A stretch of DNA of 64,000 nucleotides. Origin: Christensenella intestinihominis. GTDB lineage: Bacteria; Bacillota; Clostridia; Christensenellales; Christensenellaceae. The stretch spans positions 248,001-312,000 of the forward strand of contig NZ_MAIQ01000002.1 of the NCBI RefSeq assembly GCF_001678845.1. Reading direction: 5' to 3'. The notes beneath the pieces were generated by a model. The model was not told the DNA's origin and made no database searches. It worked only from the letters and a program-made list of their open reading frames with translations. Every line of letters starts with the position of its first letter. Positions within the stretch are counted from its first letter, which is position 1. A program made the position numbers and the translations under genes. Below are positions 32,425 through 41,194 of the stretch, in pieces.

Positions 32425-34163
32425 GCTTTCAGCTCCTTTATAATACGGCACACGATATCCGCGCGCCGGAGCGGCGTGATGACATAATAGCCGTCCGCCG
32501 TACCTTTTACCATTTCCACGGAGGAAAGCGCCGTTTCCACCGCGATATCCGCCGCCTGTTCCCGGTCCGTGTTTTTGAACCGCTCGCACAGGGCCGCCGG
32601 GATTTCGATGCCCGCGAGCTCGTTATTGATAAAGCAGGCGTTTTTATAGCTGACCACGGGCATGATTCCCGCCCACAGGTCGGACGCGAGTTCCTTTTTT
32701 GCCCGCACGAGGTTTTCCGCCGCGCGCCCGTCGTACACAGGCTGCGTAAGGAAACAGGTGATGCCCGCTTTTTCCTTTTTATGCGCTTTTTTAAGCTCCG
32801 CATCAAAATTGGCCGCGTTTACGTTGAGCGCGCCCATGATGCGGAAGGGCTTGCCCGCAAACACCGTGCGGTTGAGGTCGCGGATAAAATCCGCATACAG
32901 CACGGAATTGAACTGGAAAACGCTTTTGATTTCACCCCGGCGGTTGTTGGGGATGGGATCGCCCGTTACCACGAGCACATTGCGCACCCCTTGCAGGGAA
33001 AGCCCGAGGAGCAGCGCCTTGGAGGCGTTGAGGTTCCTGTCGCGGCAGGTGAGGTGCGGCAGCGTTTCGATCCCGTACTGGCTTTTGAGCATGGCGGCAA
33101 GCATACTGCTGTCCGCACGGGCGCGCCCGATGGGGCAGTCCGCCACCGTGATATAATCCGCCCCCGCGGCCTTAAGCTTCTGCGCCGCGTCGACAAAAAA
33201 CGTGCCGTCCGCGTCGAGCGGGGAATCGAGCTCCACCGCCACGGGCTTGCCGTGGAAAACCCGCGGGGCTTCTTCCCGCCCGGGAGCGTGGATTTCTATT
33301 TTTTCGTTCGGCTTCCCGGGGGCTTGGGACGGCTTTGAAAGCGCCTCCTTTGCCGCGCGGATATGCACGGGAGTGGTGCCGCAGCAGCCGCCGAGGATGC
33401 GCACGCCCGCCAGATAGCTTTTTTTGAGCTGGCCCGCGAAATAATCCGGCGTGCTTTTGAACACGGTGCGTCCGGCTTCCATCGTAGGATAGCCCGCGTT
33501 CGGCATAATGGAGACCGTCTTCCCGTAAAAATCCGTCGTTTTGGCAATATGGGCCATGTGCATGGGGCCGCATGTGCAGTTGAAGCCGTACGCGTCGATT
33601 TCGCCCACGTCTTTCATCATGTTGATCGCGCCCTGCGCGGAAATACCGCTTTGGGTATATCCGTCCGGCGCAACCGTGCATTCGCAGATTACATAGGCAT
33701 CCGGGCAGCGTTCCTTTACATACCGGGCCGCGCGGATGAGCACGGACGGTTCGGCAAAGGTTTCAAAGAGAAAGCATTTCACGCCGTTTCCAAGGAAACG
33801 GTTGATGATCTCCTGCCGCTCAAGGTCGCACCGCTTTTGGTCGTCGTAGAGGATAGGGCCCATGCTCGCGAAAATAAGCGTATCTTCATCCGCCGCTTCC
33901 CTTGCGCACGCGCAGCCCGCGTCGACCACGCGCAACACCGTTTCAAGGTCTTCGCCGATCGAGAACGTATTCGCGCTGAACGTATTCGTTTTGATGGCGC
34001 GCGCCCCCGCCGCGATATATTCCCGGTGGACGCTGGTGACGCGTTCCGGGTGCTTCAGGTTGGTCACCTCGCAGCGGTTGACGCTTCCCTCGTATTTTTC
34101 CGCAAGGTAGGTGCCCATTGCGCCGTCAAACAGCAGGTACTCATTATTTTGAAACAGGTCCAT
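32421..34163 (-). CDS. Bifunctional homocysteine S-methyltransferase/methylene-THF reductase
   Basis: 580 residues. Residues 1-285 form a homocysteine methyltransferase barrel with the zinc cysteines at GGCCGTTP near 262 and one near 197. Residues about 305-580 form the FAD-dependent MTHFR barrel (VAVELDSPLDADG at its start; THLTCRDRN-like PHLTCRDRN; VVTGDPIP). It makes 5-methyl-tetrahydrofolate and transfers methyl to homocysteine. RBS AAGGAG. It is coupled to the methyltransferase gene downstream by an ATGA overlap. Confidence 0.94.
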   Translation of the reverse strand: MDLFQNNEYLLFDGAMGTYLAEKYEGSVNRCEVTNLKHPERVTSVHREYIAAGARAIKTNTFSANTFSIGEDLETVLRVVDAGCACAREAADEDTLIFASMGPILYDDQKRCDLERQEIINRFLGNGVKCFLFETFAEPSVLIRAARYVKERCPDAYVICECTVAPDGYTQSGISAQGAINMMKDVGEIDAYGFNCTCGPMHMAHIAKTTDFYGKTVSIMPNAGYPTMEAGRTVFKSTPDYFAGQLKKSYLAGVRILGGCCGTTPVHIRAAKEALSKPSQAPGKPNEKIEIHAPGREEAPRVFHGKPVAVELDSPLDADGTFFVDAAQKLKAAGADYITVADCPIGRARADSSMLAAMLKSQYGIETLPHLTCRDRNLNASKALLLGLSLQGVRNVLVVTGDPIPNNRRGEIKSVFQFNSVLYADFIRDLNRTVFAGKPFRIMGALNVNAANFDAELKKAHKKEKAGITCFLTQPVYDGRAAENLVRAKKELASDLWAGIMPVVSYKNACFINNELAGIEIPAALCERFKNTDREQAADIAVETALSSVEMVKGTADGYYVITPLRRADIVCRIIKELKA

Positions 34164-34327
34164 TGTTCACTCCTTCTTACATCTACGCCATTATATCATA
34201 ATTTCAGGACAATAAATTGATAAAATTCATTCCTATTTCACAAATTTTGGGTTAAACTATATGGTAGTTGTGAATATCCACTGCAAAATCACATCAAAAT
34301 ACCTGATTCAAGGGGAAACGTAAAACC

Positions 34328-36232
34328 ATGCCGAAACCGGACGTTAAATATTTGGAGCTTTTATCACAGAAATATCCCACGGTGCAGGCGGCGTGCACGG
34401 AGATTATCAACCTGAACGCCATCCTGAACCTGCCCAAGGGCACGGAGCATTTTGTGAGCGATATCCACGGGGAGGACGAGGCGTTCTGCCACATCCTTAA
34501 CAACGCGTCGGGCGTGATCCGCGAGAAGGTGGACATGCTGTTTGAAAAAACGCTGTCCTCGCGGGAGCGGACCGAGCTGTGCACGCTGATTTACTATCCC
34601 GACCGCAAGCTGGAGGAGCTGCGCCGGGAAATTGACGACGAATGGTACCAGATCACGCTGTACCGAATGATCGAGGTGTGCCGCCTGTGCGCGTCCAAAT
34701 ACACGCGCTCCAAGGTGAGGAAGGCCCTGCCGCGGGATTTTGAATACATTATCGACGAGCTTTTGCACACGTCCGCGGACGACAAGGACAAACAGGGCTA
34801 TTACGAGCACATCATTTCCACAATTACCGACATCGGGCGGGCGGATGCGTTTATTATTGCGCTTGCGTCCGTTATCAAGCGGCTGGTGGTGGACCATCTG
34901 CACATCGTGGGCGACGTATTTGACCGCGGGCCGCACGCGGATGTGATCCTCGACAAGCTGATGGCGCACCACGCGGTGGATATCCAGTGGGGCAACCACG
35001 ACATTTTATGGATGGGCGCCGCCGCCGGGAGCGGCGCGTGCATTGCATGCGTGCTCAACATCAGCACGAAATATTCCAACATCGACTTTGTGGAAACGGC
35101 GTACGGCATCAACCTGCGGCCGCTCGCCCTGTTTGCGCAGGAAACCTATACGGACGACACCGACCTCCTCGACCATATGCACAAAGCCATTGCCATCATC
35201 CAGTTCAAGCTGGAAGGGCAGGTGGTTATGCGGCACCCGGAATATGGCATGGAGGACCGGATGCTTCTCGGCAGGATCGATTTTTCGGATATGACCGTGA
35301 CGGTGGACGGCACAAGGTATGCTTTGAACGACCACGACTTCCCCACCATAAACCCGGAGCATCCTTACGACCTGACGCCCGGCGAGGCGGAGGTAATGGC
35401 GCAGCTGATTTATTCGTTTACGCAGAGCGAGAAGCTCCAGCGGCACGTGAAGTTTTTGTTTTCGCGGGGCAGCCTTTACCTTACGTTCAACGGAAACCTG
35501 CTGTTCCACGGATGCATCCCCATGACGGAGGACGGTTCGTTTTACGAATTTGATACGGGCGGGAAAAAGCTTTCCGGCAAGGCGCTGATGGATTATGCGG
35601 ACGCGCTTGCCCGGCAGGGATATTATGCCAAGGACGGCACGGCGGCGCGGCAGGACGGCAGGGATTTCCTGTGGTATTTGTGGTGCGGAAGGCGCTCGCC
35701 GTTGTTCGGGCGGTCGAAAATCGCCACGTTTGAGCGCATGTTTATTGACGACAAGGCCGCGTGGAAGGAAGAAAAGGACCCTTATTACCGGTTTATCGAG
35801 GACCCGGAGATGTGCGGGAAAATCCTCGCGGAATTCGGGCTTACGGGGCAATATTCGCACATAGTGAACGGGCACGTGCCCGTACGGGCGCGCGAGGGCG
35901 AGCTGCCTGTGCGCGGCGGCGGGAAAGCCATCGTGATCGACGGGGGATTTTGCCGGGCGTACCAGGAGCAGACGGGGATTGCGGGATACACGATGTTCTA
36001 CAATTCCTACGGCATCCGCCTTGTGTCACACGAGCCGTTTTCCGGGCTTTCAGACGCGGTGAAAAGCAACCGGGACATCCTTTCCACCTATGTGGTGTTC
36101 GACACGGCGCAGGCGCGCATTACGGTGGGCGAAACAGACGTGGGGCGCGCGCTTCAGCGGGATATCGACGACCTGAACGCGCTTCTTACCGCATACCGCG
36201 AGGGCGTGGTAAAGGAAAAATCGCAGAAATAG
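34328..36232 (+). CDS. fbp: Class III fructose-1,6-bisphosphatase
   Basis: 634 residues, the usual length of the Firmicutes FBPase (FBPase_2). The metallophosphatase core shows FVSDIHGEDEAF near 48, HIVGDVFDRGPH near 195 and QWGNHDILWMG near 220, and NGHVPVRAREGELPVRGGGK near 515. It removes the 1-phosphate from fructose-1,6-bisphosphate in gluconeogenesis. Upstream bases 34164-34327 hold no riboswitch that I can see. It is single-gene and ends in a terminator. Confidence 0.97.
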   Translation: MPKPDVKYLELLSQKYPTVQAACTEIINLNAILNLPKGTEHFVSDIHGEDEAFCHILNNASGVIREKVDMLFEKTLSSRERTELCTLIYYPDRKLEELRREIDDEWYQITLYRMIEVCRLCASKYTRSKVRKALPRDFEYIIDELLHTSADDKDKQGYYEHIISTITDIGRADAFIIALASVIKRLVVDHLHIVGDVFDRGPHADVILDKLMAHHAVDIQWGNHDILWMGAAAGSGACIACVLNISTKYSNIDFVETAYGINLRPLALFAQETYTDDTDLLDHMHKAIAIIQFKLEGQVVMRHPEYGMEDRMLLGRIDFSDMTVTVDGTRYALNDHDFPTINPEHPYDLTPGEAEVMAQLIYSFTQSEKLQRHVKFLFSRGSLYLTFNGNLLFHGCIPMTEDGSFYEFDTGGKKLSGKALMDYADALARQGYYAKDGTAARQDGRDFLWYLWCGRRSPLFGRSKIATFERMFIDDKAAWKEEKDPYYRFIEDPEMCGKILAEFGLTGQYSHIVNGHVPVRAREGELPVRGGGKAIVIDGGFCRAYQEQTGIAGYTMFYNSYGIRLVSHEPFSGLSDAVKSNRDILSTYVVFDTAQARITVGETDVGRALQRDIDDLNALLTAYREGVVKEKSQK

Positions 36233-36239
36233 TTATCCG

Positions 36240-36262
36240 GGGCAGGCTTCCTGCCCTTTTTT
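36240..36262 (+). terminator. Terminator after fbp
   Basis: GGGCAGG, loop CTT, CCTGCCC, then six T. Confidence 0.9.
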
Positions 36263-36344
36263 GTGCATAAAAGACCGGCGCGTTGTGCCGGGGCGAAGCG
36301 CGCCCGCATATTATGAAAGTTTCATTAACATACGGCGCATTCGG

Positions 36345-36373
36345 TTGACACCTCTTTTTTTGCCTTGTATGAT
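36345..36373 (+). promoter_or_regulatory. Promoter of ydcF-like gene
   Basis: TTGACA (36345-36350), 17-bp spacer, TATGAT (36368-36373), 23 bp before the ATG at 36396. Confidence 0.8.
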
Positions 36374-36395
36374 AACAGAAAAACGAGGCGGGCCT

Positions 36396-37187
36396 ATGAA
36401 GAAAAAAAAATCATTGAAATTGCTGCGCATCGTGCTGCTGGCGCTCGGGCTGCTGCTCGTGGCCTATTCCGGCGTACTTTTGAGCGTAAATAACTTCAAC
36501 CTCGGCAACATACTGCCCGGGCTCCTCGGGCTGCCCCTTTTGATTTACGGGATTTTTGCGCCATTTTTTAACCAATGGTTTTCCCACGGCGCAGGCAGGG
36601 TTGTCAAATGGATTTTCATTATCGGCTACCTGTTCCTGATCGGCGTTTTCACGGTGTTTGGCATTAGGATGGGTATGGCGGCAAACACCGCGCCGCCTGA
36701 AAACGCGGACGCGGTACTGGTGCTGGGCGCGGCGCTTAAGGGAAAGGAGCCTTCGGACACGCTCGCGCGGCGGCTTGACACGGCGATGGAATATGCACAG
36801 CGGAACCCGGAGGCCGTGATTGTCGTAAGCGGCGGGCAGGGGCCGCAGGAGGAGATTCCCGAGGCGCAGGCCATGCGCGATTATCTCGTGGCCCGGGGGA
36901 TTGACGAAGGCCGCATCCTTATGGAAGACCAATCCACCAGCACGCACCAGAATTTTGCCAACTCGAAAAAAATACTCGACGGACGGTTCGGCGAAGGAAA
37001 TTATTCGACCGTATTCGTCACCAACGATTACCATATCCTGCGCGGCTACCTGAACGCGGAGGCCGTGGGCATGACGGACGTGCACGGCCTTGCGTGGCGG
37101 ACGCTGCTTTACACCGCGCCGCCCTCTTATATGCGCGAATCGCTCGCGCTGCTGGCGACGTATGTGTTCGGGGCGGACGTGACATAG
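36396..37187 (+). CDS. YdcF/SanA (DUF218) family membrane protein
   Basis: 263 residues from the ATG at 36396 (GAGGCGG upstream and promoter fitting). Three membrane segments occupy residues 8-95. The DUF218 domain follows, with ADAVLVLGAAL near 106, IVVSGGQGPQEEIPEAQAM near 140, TSTHQNF near 172 and VTNDYHILR near 200. Proteins of this family act at the envelope, for example in peptidoglycan precursor handling or vancomycin tolerance in SanA. It is flanked by a promoter and a terminator. Confidence 0.92.
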   Translation: MKKKKSLKLLRIVLLALGLLLVAYSGVLLSVNNFNLGNILPGLLGLPLLIYGIFAPFFNQWFSHGAGRVVKWIFIIGYLFLIGVFTVFGIRMGMAANTAPPENADAVLVLGAALKGKEPSDTLARRLDTAMEYAQRNPEAVIVVSGGQGPQEEIPEAQAMRDYLVARGIDEGRILMEDQSTSTHQNFANSKKILDGRFGEGNYSTVFVTNDYHILRGYLNAEAVGMTDVHGLAWRTLLYTAPPSYMRESLALLATYVFGADVT

Positions 37188-37205
37188 GGGCGTGCAGGCA
37201 TAAGG

Positions 37206-37231
37206 GGATGGATTTTCCATCCTCTTTTTTT
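37206..37231 (+). terminator. Terminator after ydcF-like gene
   Basis: GGATGG, loop ATTTT, CCATCC, then TCTTTTTTT. Confidence 0.85.
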
Positions 37232-37322
37232 ATGGGGCGGCGGTATTTTTCGTGGAAATACGGCTGCGTCCGATTGACAATGTATATGTTTTCCAGTACC
37301 ATTAGAGACAAGAGATATGGAT

Positions 37323-37393
37323 GGAGTTTCGAGGGAACGGGCCTCAAACTCCTCTTTTACGAAGTGGTATTAGCTATGGCTAATACCGGGAGG
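37323..37393 (+). promoter_or_regulatory. Structured leader of the feo operon
   Basis: Two hairpins occur before feoA. The first, GGAGTTT-C-GAGG with CCTC-AAACTCC, covers 37323-37352. The second, GTATTAGC-TATG-GCTAATAC, covers 37367-37386, one base before the ribosome site GGGAGG (37388-37393). Their placement suggests control of translation or mRNA stability. It does not show the conserved boxes I would expect of the czcD-type metal riboswitch. A TTGACA lies upstream at about 37274, with no good -10. Confidence 0.5.
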
Positions 37394-37403
37394 TCGATTC
37401 AAT

Positions 37404-37685
37404 ATGAATACGCTTGATGAATTAAAGCCCGGCGAATCCGGCGTGATACGCACGGTAGGGGGGCAGGGCGCGCTCCGGCGGCGCTTGCTTGAGATGGGGC
37501 TTACGCCCGGGACGCAGGTGATGGTGCAGAAAATGGCGCCGTCCGGCGACCCGATTGAAATACACATCCGCGGATACCAGCTTACGCTCAGGAAGGACGA
37601 CGCGGCCGAAATCGAAATACTGACCGGCAACGCGGCGGGGGAATGCGCGCGCAGCCATCACCGCAGGGGAGGCCGCACCGCATGA
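37404..37685 (+). CDS. feoA: FeoA ferrous iron transport protein
   Basis: 93 residues with the SH3-like FeoA fold: LDELKPGESGVIRTVGG, LRRRLLEMGLTPGTQV and GDPIEIHIRGYQLTLRKDDA. A short Arg/His-rich tail follows. FeoA assists FeoB in taking up Fe(II). The stop codon overlaps the feoB start by ATGA, so the two are translationally coupled. Confidence 0.96.
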   Translation: MNTLDELKPGESGVIRTVGGQGALRRRLLEMGLTPGTQVMVQKMAPSGDPIEIHIRGYQLTLRKDDAAEIEILTGNAAGECARSHHRRGGRTA

Positions 37686-39679
37686 GCATACTGATTGCGC
37701 TTGCCGGGAACCAAAACTGCGGCAAAACCACATTATTCAACCAGCTTACGGGTTCCAGCCAGCATGTGGGAAATTTCCCCGGCGTTACGGTGGAACACAA
37801 GGAAGGCCGGATCAAGGGCGAGAAGGATATGTCTGTCGTGGATTTGCCCGGTATCTATTCCCTTTCCCCCTATACGCCCGAAGAGATCGTTTCGCGCGAT
37901 TTTATTATCAAACAAAACCCGGACGCAATCCTCAACATTGTGGACGCAACCAACCTCCAGCGCAACCTTTACCTGACGCTGCAATTAATCGAGCTTGGCC
38001 ATCCGATGGTGATTGCCCTCAACATGATGGATGAGGTGCGCGCAAGCGGCATCTCGATTGACATCAAAAAATTGAGCGAAGAGCTCGGCGTGCCCGTCGT
38101 GCCGATTTCCGCCGCCAAAAACCAGGGCGTGGAAGAACTGGTGGAGGAGCTGCGGCGCGTGATAAAGGCCCGCCAGCTGCCCGAACGCACGGACTTTTGC
38201 GAGGGCGAGGTGCACAAGGCGCTCCATGCCGCCAAGCACCTGATCGAGGATCACGCGGCGGCGGCAGGGTATCCCGCGCGGTTTGCGGCATCCAAGCTGA
38301 TCGAGGGCGACGCGCCCCTTGAAGAGGTGCTTGAGCTCGACGAATCGGACAAGGATATTCTGCAGCACATCATCGACCAGATGGAAGAAGGCACGGGAAC
38401 CGACCGCGAGGCGGCCCTCGCCGATATGCGCTACCAGTTTATCGAACAGCTGTACGACGACTGCGTTTCCGAAAAAAGCGGCACCCGCGAAATGCAGCGT
38501 TCCATAAAGATTGACAGGATACTGACCCATAAAATTTGGGCCATTCCTATTTTTATCGGCATTATGGCATTTATTTTTTACCTGACGTTCGGGCCCATCG
38601 GCGGCTTTTTATCCGGCGCATTCGAGGAAGGGATTGCCTTTGTGACGGACACGGTTGACGCGGCGCTTACGAATGCGGGCGTTTCCCTGTGGATGCACTC
38701 TTTCCTGATCGACGGCGTATTTACCGGCGTGGGCACGGTGCTTTCGTTCCTGCCCGTGATTGTGATCCTGTTTTTCTTCCTCTCAATCCTCGAGGATTCA
38801 GGATATATGGCGCGCGTGGCGTTCGTGATGGACAGCTCGCTGCGTAAAATCGGGCTTTCGGGACGGTCGTTTGTGCCGATGCTGATTGGGTTCGGATGCA
38901 GCGTCCCGGCGATTATGTCGGCGCGAACGCTGGCGAGCGAACGGGACAGGAAGCTTACCATCCTGATTACGCCGTTTATGTCGTGCGGCGCAAAGGTTCC
39001 CATTTACGCGCTGTTTACCGCGGCGTTTTTCACGCAAAACCAGGCGCTTGTGATGATCTCGCTTTACCTGCTGGGAATCGTGGTCGCCATTTTAACCGGG
39101 TTATTATTCAAAAAGACTCTTTTCAAGGGCAACCCCGTGCCGTTTGTGCTCGAGCTGCCCGCGTACCGCCTGCCCTCCCCCAAAAGCGTGCTGCTGCACA
39201 TGTGGGAAAAGGCCAAGGATTTCCTGGTGCGCGCGTTCACCATTATTTTCCTTGCAAGCATTGTCATCTGGTTCCTGCAATCGTTCGATTTCCAGTTTAA
39301 CTTTGTGACGGACAACAGCCAGAGCATTCTCGCGGGGATCGGCCGGGCCGTCGCCCCGGTATTCACGCCGCTCGGCTTCGGCAACTGGCAGGCCTCTACC
39401 GCGCTTATTACCGGTTTAACCGCTAAGGAAACGGTTATAAGTACATTGTCGGTACTGACCGGAGGCGAACAGATGCTGACAACGCTTTTCACGCCGCTTT
39501 CCGCATATTCGTTCCTGGCGTTCGTTTTGCTGTATATGCCATGCATCGCCGCAGTCGCAACGACAAAACGCGAGCTTGGCGGGAAGAACGCGGTGCTTAC
39601 GATCATTTACCAGACCCTTGCGGCCTGGGTGGTGGCGTTCATCATTTTCCAGGTGGGCTCGCTCATTTTAGGCGGGTGA
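37682..39679 (+). CDS. feoB: FeoB ferrous iron transporter
   Basis: 665 residues from the ATG at 37682. The N-terminal GTPase has G1 GNQNCGKTT, G2 Thr in GVTVEHKEG, G3 DLPGIYSL and G4 NMMD. A helical GDI-like spacer and about nine membrane segments follow with the Nramp-type gate motifs (GFGCSVPAIMSARTL and GLTAKETVISTL). It imports Fe(II) across the membrane using GTP. It lies between feoA and the FeoB-associated Cys-rich gene. Confidence 0.97.
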   Translation: MSILIALAGNQNCGKTTLFNQLTGSSQHVGNFPGVTVEHKEGRIKGEKDMSVVDLPGIYSLSPYTPEEIVSRDFIIKQNPDAILNIVDATNLQRNLYLTLQLIELGHPMVIALNMMDEVRASGISIDIKKLSEELGVPVVPISAAKNQGVEELVEELRRVIKARQLPERTDFCEGEVHKALHAAKHLIEDHAAAAGYPARFAASKLIEGDAPLEEVLELDESDKDILQHIIDQMEEGTGTDREAALADMRYQFIEQLYDDCVSEKSGTREMQRSIKIDRILTHKIWAIPIFIGIMAFIFYLTFGPIGGFLSGAFEEGIAFVTDTVDAALTNAGVSLWMHSFLIDGVFTGVGTVLSFLPVIVILFFFLSILEDSGYMARVAFVMDSSLRKIGLSGRSFVPMLIGFGCSVPAIMSARTLASERDRKLTILITPFMSCGAKVPIYALFTAAFFTQNQALVMISLYLLGIVVAILTGLLFKKTLFKGNPVPFVLELPAYRLPSPKSVLLHMWEKAKDFLVRAFTIIFLASIVIWFLQSFDFQFNFVTDNSQSILAGIGRAVAPVFTPLGFGNWQASTALITGLTAKETVISTLSVLTGGEQMLTTLFTPLSAYSFLAFVLLYMPCIAAVATTKRELGGKNAVLTIIYQTLAAWVVAFIIFQVGSLILGG

Positions 39680-39685
39680 TGGAAT

Positions 39686-39850
39686 ATGGCCGATATTATT
39701 TTGATTGTTGTAATCCTTGCCGCGGTGGCGGCGGCAATCACATATATCGTGAAAAAGCGGAAAAAGGGCGAATGCGTAGGCTGCAGCGAATGCAACCGCA
39801 GCCGAAGCGGCTGTGCGGGATGCCCCTATTCGGACAAGAAAAAATCCTAA
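39686..39850 (+). CDS. FeoB-associated Cys-rich membrane protein
   Basis: 54 residues starting 6 bp after the feoB stop. A single membrane segment (ILIVVILAAVAAAITYIV) precedes a soluble tail with CVGCSECNRSRSGCAGCPY: five cysteines, as in the FeoB-associated Cys-rich family. It likely helps Fe(II) delivery or assembly of the Feo complex. The gene is too short for most ORF callers. Confidence 0.88.
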   Translation: MADIILIVVILAAVAAAITYIVKKRKKGECVGCSECNRSRSGCAGCPYSDKKKS

Positions 39851-39886
39851 GCGCGGCACGGGCATTGGCGCGGGAGTACGTGTCTG

Positions 39887-40094
39887 GAAAAGCGCAGCCC
39901 CGGCCCACAGGACGGGTCAAGCATAAAAGCGTGCAAAGCGACGAGCGAGCATATGTATATGCGAAGCGAAGTCGACTGGGGCCCCCGCCAAAGCCCAATG
40001 AAATGGGTTTGGTGGTGAGAGGCACAACCACGCGAAAAGCGCGGCCCCGCACGCAGGGCGGGGCAAGCACAAAGCGTGTGTTGCGACGAATGAG
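39887..40094. repeat. Degenerate direct repeats downstream of feo
   Basis: A GC-rich unit of about 62 bp, beginning GAAAAGCGC(A/G)GCCCCG and ending GCGACGA(g/a)(c/t)GAG, occurs at 39887-39949 and 40034-40094. Between them lie the palindrome GCATATGTATATGC (39949-39962) and a CCAAAGCCCA/TGGGTTTGG hairpin. No gene is convincing in 39851-40128. Similar intergenic GC-rich repeats are at 20405-20539. Confidence 0.65.
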
Positions 40095-40128
40095 CCTCCA
40101 AAAAAATGATTTCCAGGAGGCTTTTTTT
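40094..40128 (+). terminator. Terminator whose 3' arm is the next gene's ribosome site
   Basis: GCCTCC (40094-40099) pairs with GGAGGC (40116-40121), followed by seven T directly before the ATG at 40129. The same AGGAGG serves as the Shine-Dalgarno of the DUF5996 gene. Read-through mRNA from feo would form the terminator or hide the ribosome site. Confidence 0.75.
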
Positions 40129-41037
40129 ATGGCAAAAATAATCAATTACAACGAATGGCCCGAGACGGCTTATACGCTGCACATGATCGCGCAGATGATG
40201 GGCAAGGTGAAGCTGGTGCGGATGCCCGCGCAGCCCGAATGGGGGCACGTGGTGCTGCACCTTACCCCGCAGGGCCTGACGACCGGGCTGATTCCCCACG
40301 GGGACCGCAGCTTTTCGATTGCGCTGAACCTCGACACGTCTACCGTGTTCGCCCAGACCGTTTCGGGCGACACCGCCGGTTTTTCTCTGCGAAACAATAC
40401 TTCGGTCAGCGAATACTACAATGATTTCAAGAAAATGCTGGGCACGCTGATGTGCGACACCGTTATCAACGAGGTGCCGCAGGAAATGGGCTCAAAAATT
40501 CCTTTTTACGATGATATCGACAAAAGGGATTACGACGGCTGCGCGGCAAAGGATTTTTTCCGGATGTATGTGTATGCGCACAATGCGCTGCTTGATTTTA
40601 CGTCTCCTTTCCGCGGCAAAAAGGTGCTCCCCTCGTTTTTCTGGGGAACGTTTGACGTTTCGGCAATCCTGTTTTCCGGCAAGCCGAGCCCTTATCCGGG
40701 CAGCGGCGTGATCGAGGTGAACGGATTTGACGAACAGTTCATGGAATTCGGTTTTTGGGCCGGGGATGAAAGCCTTTCCGATCCTTCGTTTTTCATTATG
40801 CCCTACCCGTTCATCAAGGACGATATGTCCGCGCAGGGCGTAAAGCCGGAGGGGGCAATTTGGAGCCCGCAGAAAATGGAGTATTTCTTCCCGCTGAAGG
40901 AAGCGCTTTCCGCGCCTGACACGGAGGCCGCGATCCGGGAATTTTTCCAGAACGCGTTCGACAAGGTGACAAAGCATGAAAACTGGGAATGCATAGACTG
41001 GTTTACCGAACCGCTGACCATTCCCGCGCGGAGATAA
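40129..41037 (+). CDS. DUF5996 family protein
   Basis: 302 residues starting ATG at 40129. Sequence matches the DUF5996 pattern: a start YNEWPETAYTLHMIAQMMGKVKL near residue 5-27, HVVLHLTPQGLTTG near 44, and an internal DFTSPFRGKKVLPSFFWGTFD near 150. The function is unknown. A longer in-frame reading from 39541 would run through feoB and the repeats and is rejected. The ribosome site lies in the 3' arm of a terminator-like hairpin. Confidence 0.85.
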   Translation: MAKIINYNEWPETAYTLHMIAQMMGKVKLVRMPAQPEWGHVVLHLTPQGLTTGLIPHGDRSFSIALNLDTSTVFAQTVSGDTAGFSLRNNTSVSEYYNDFKKMLGTLMCDTVINEVPQEMGSKIPFYDDIDKRDYDGCAAKDFFRMYVYAHNALLDFTSPFRGKKVLPSFFWGTFDVSAILFSGKPSPYPGSGVIEVNGFDEQFMEFGFWAGDESLSDPSFFIMPYPFIKDDMSAQGVKPEGAIWSPQKMEYFFPLKEALSAPDTEAAIREFFQNAFDKVTKHENWECIDWFTEPLTIPARR

Positions 41038-41194
41038 GGCCGGTATATTTTGCAAAATCGCAGCGGCCATGGGCGCCATATCGGACGCCCATGGTGATAT
41101 GGAAACGGGCCTGTCCGGGAGCGTACAAGCCTATCATGCGTCCCCTGCGGTCCCGGATTGGCGAATCGGCGAAAAGAGCGTTTCAAACACATTT

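Noticed and set aside
34164-34327. SAM or folate riboswitch before the methionine genes
   Set aside because: The spacer is short and AT-rich without the needed stems or conserved motifs.
37260-37403. czcD-type (NiCo/iron) riboswitch before feoA
   Set aside because: The leader has two hairpins but not the four-way junction and conserved purine boxes I would expect; kept only as a structured leader.
39541-40128. Upstream extension of the DUF5996 frame
   Set aside because: It overlaps feoB, the Cys-rich gene and repeats in another frame; the ATG at 40129 has a perfect ribosome site.
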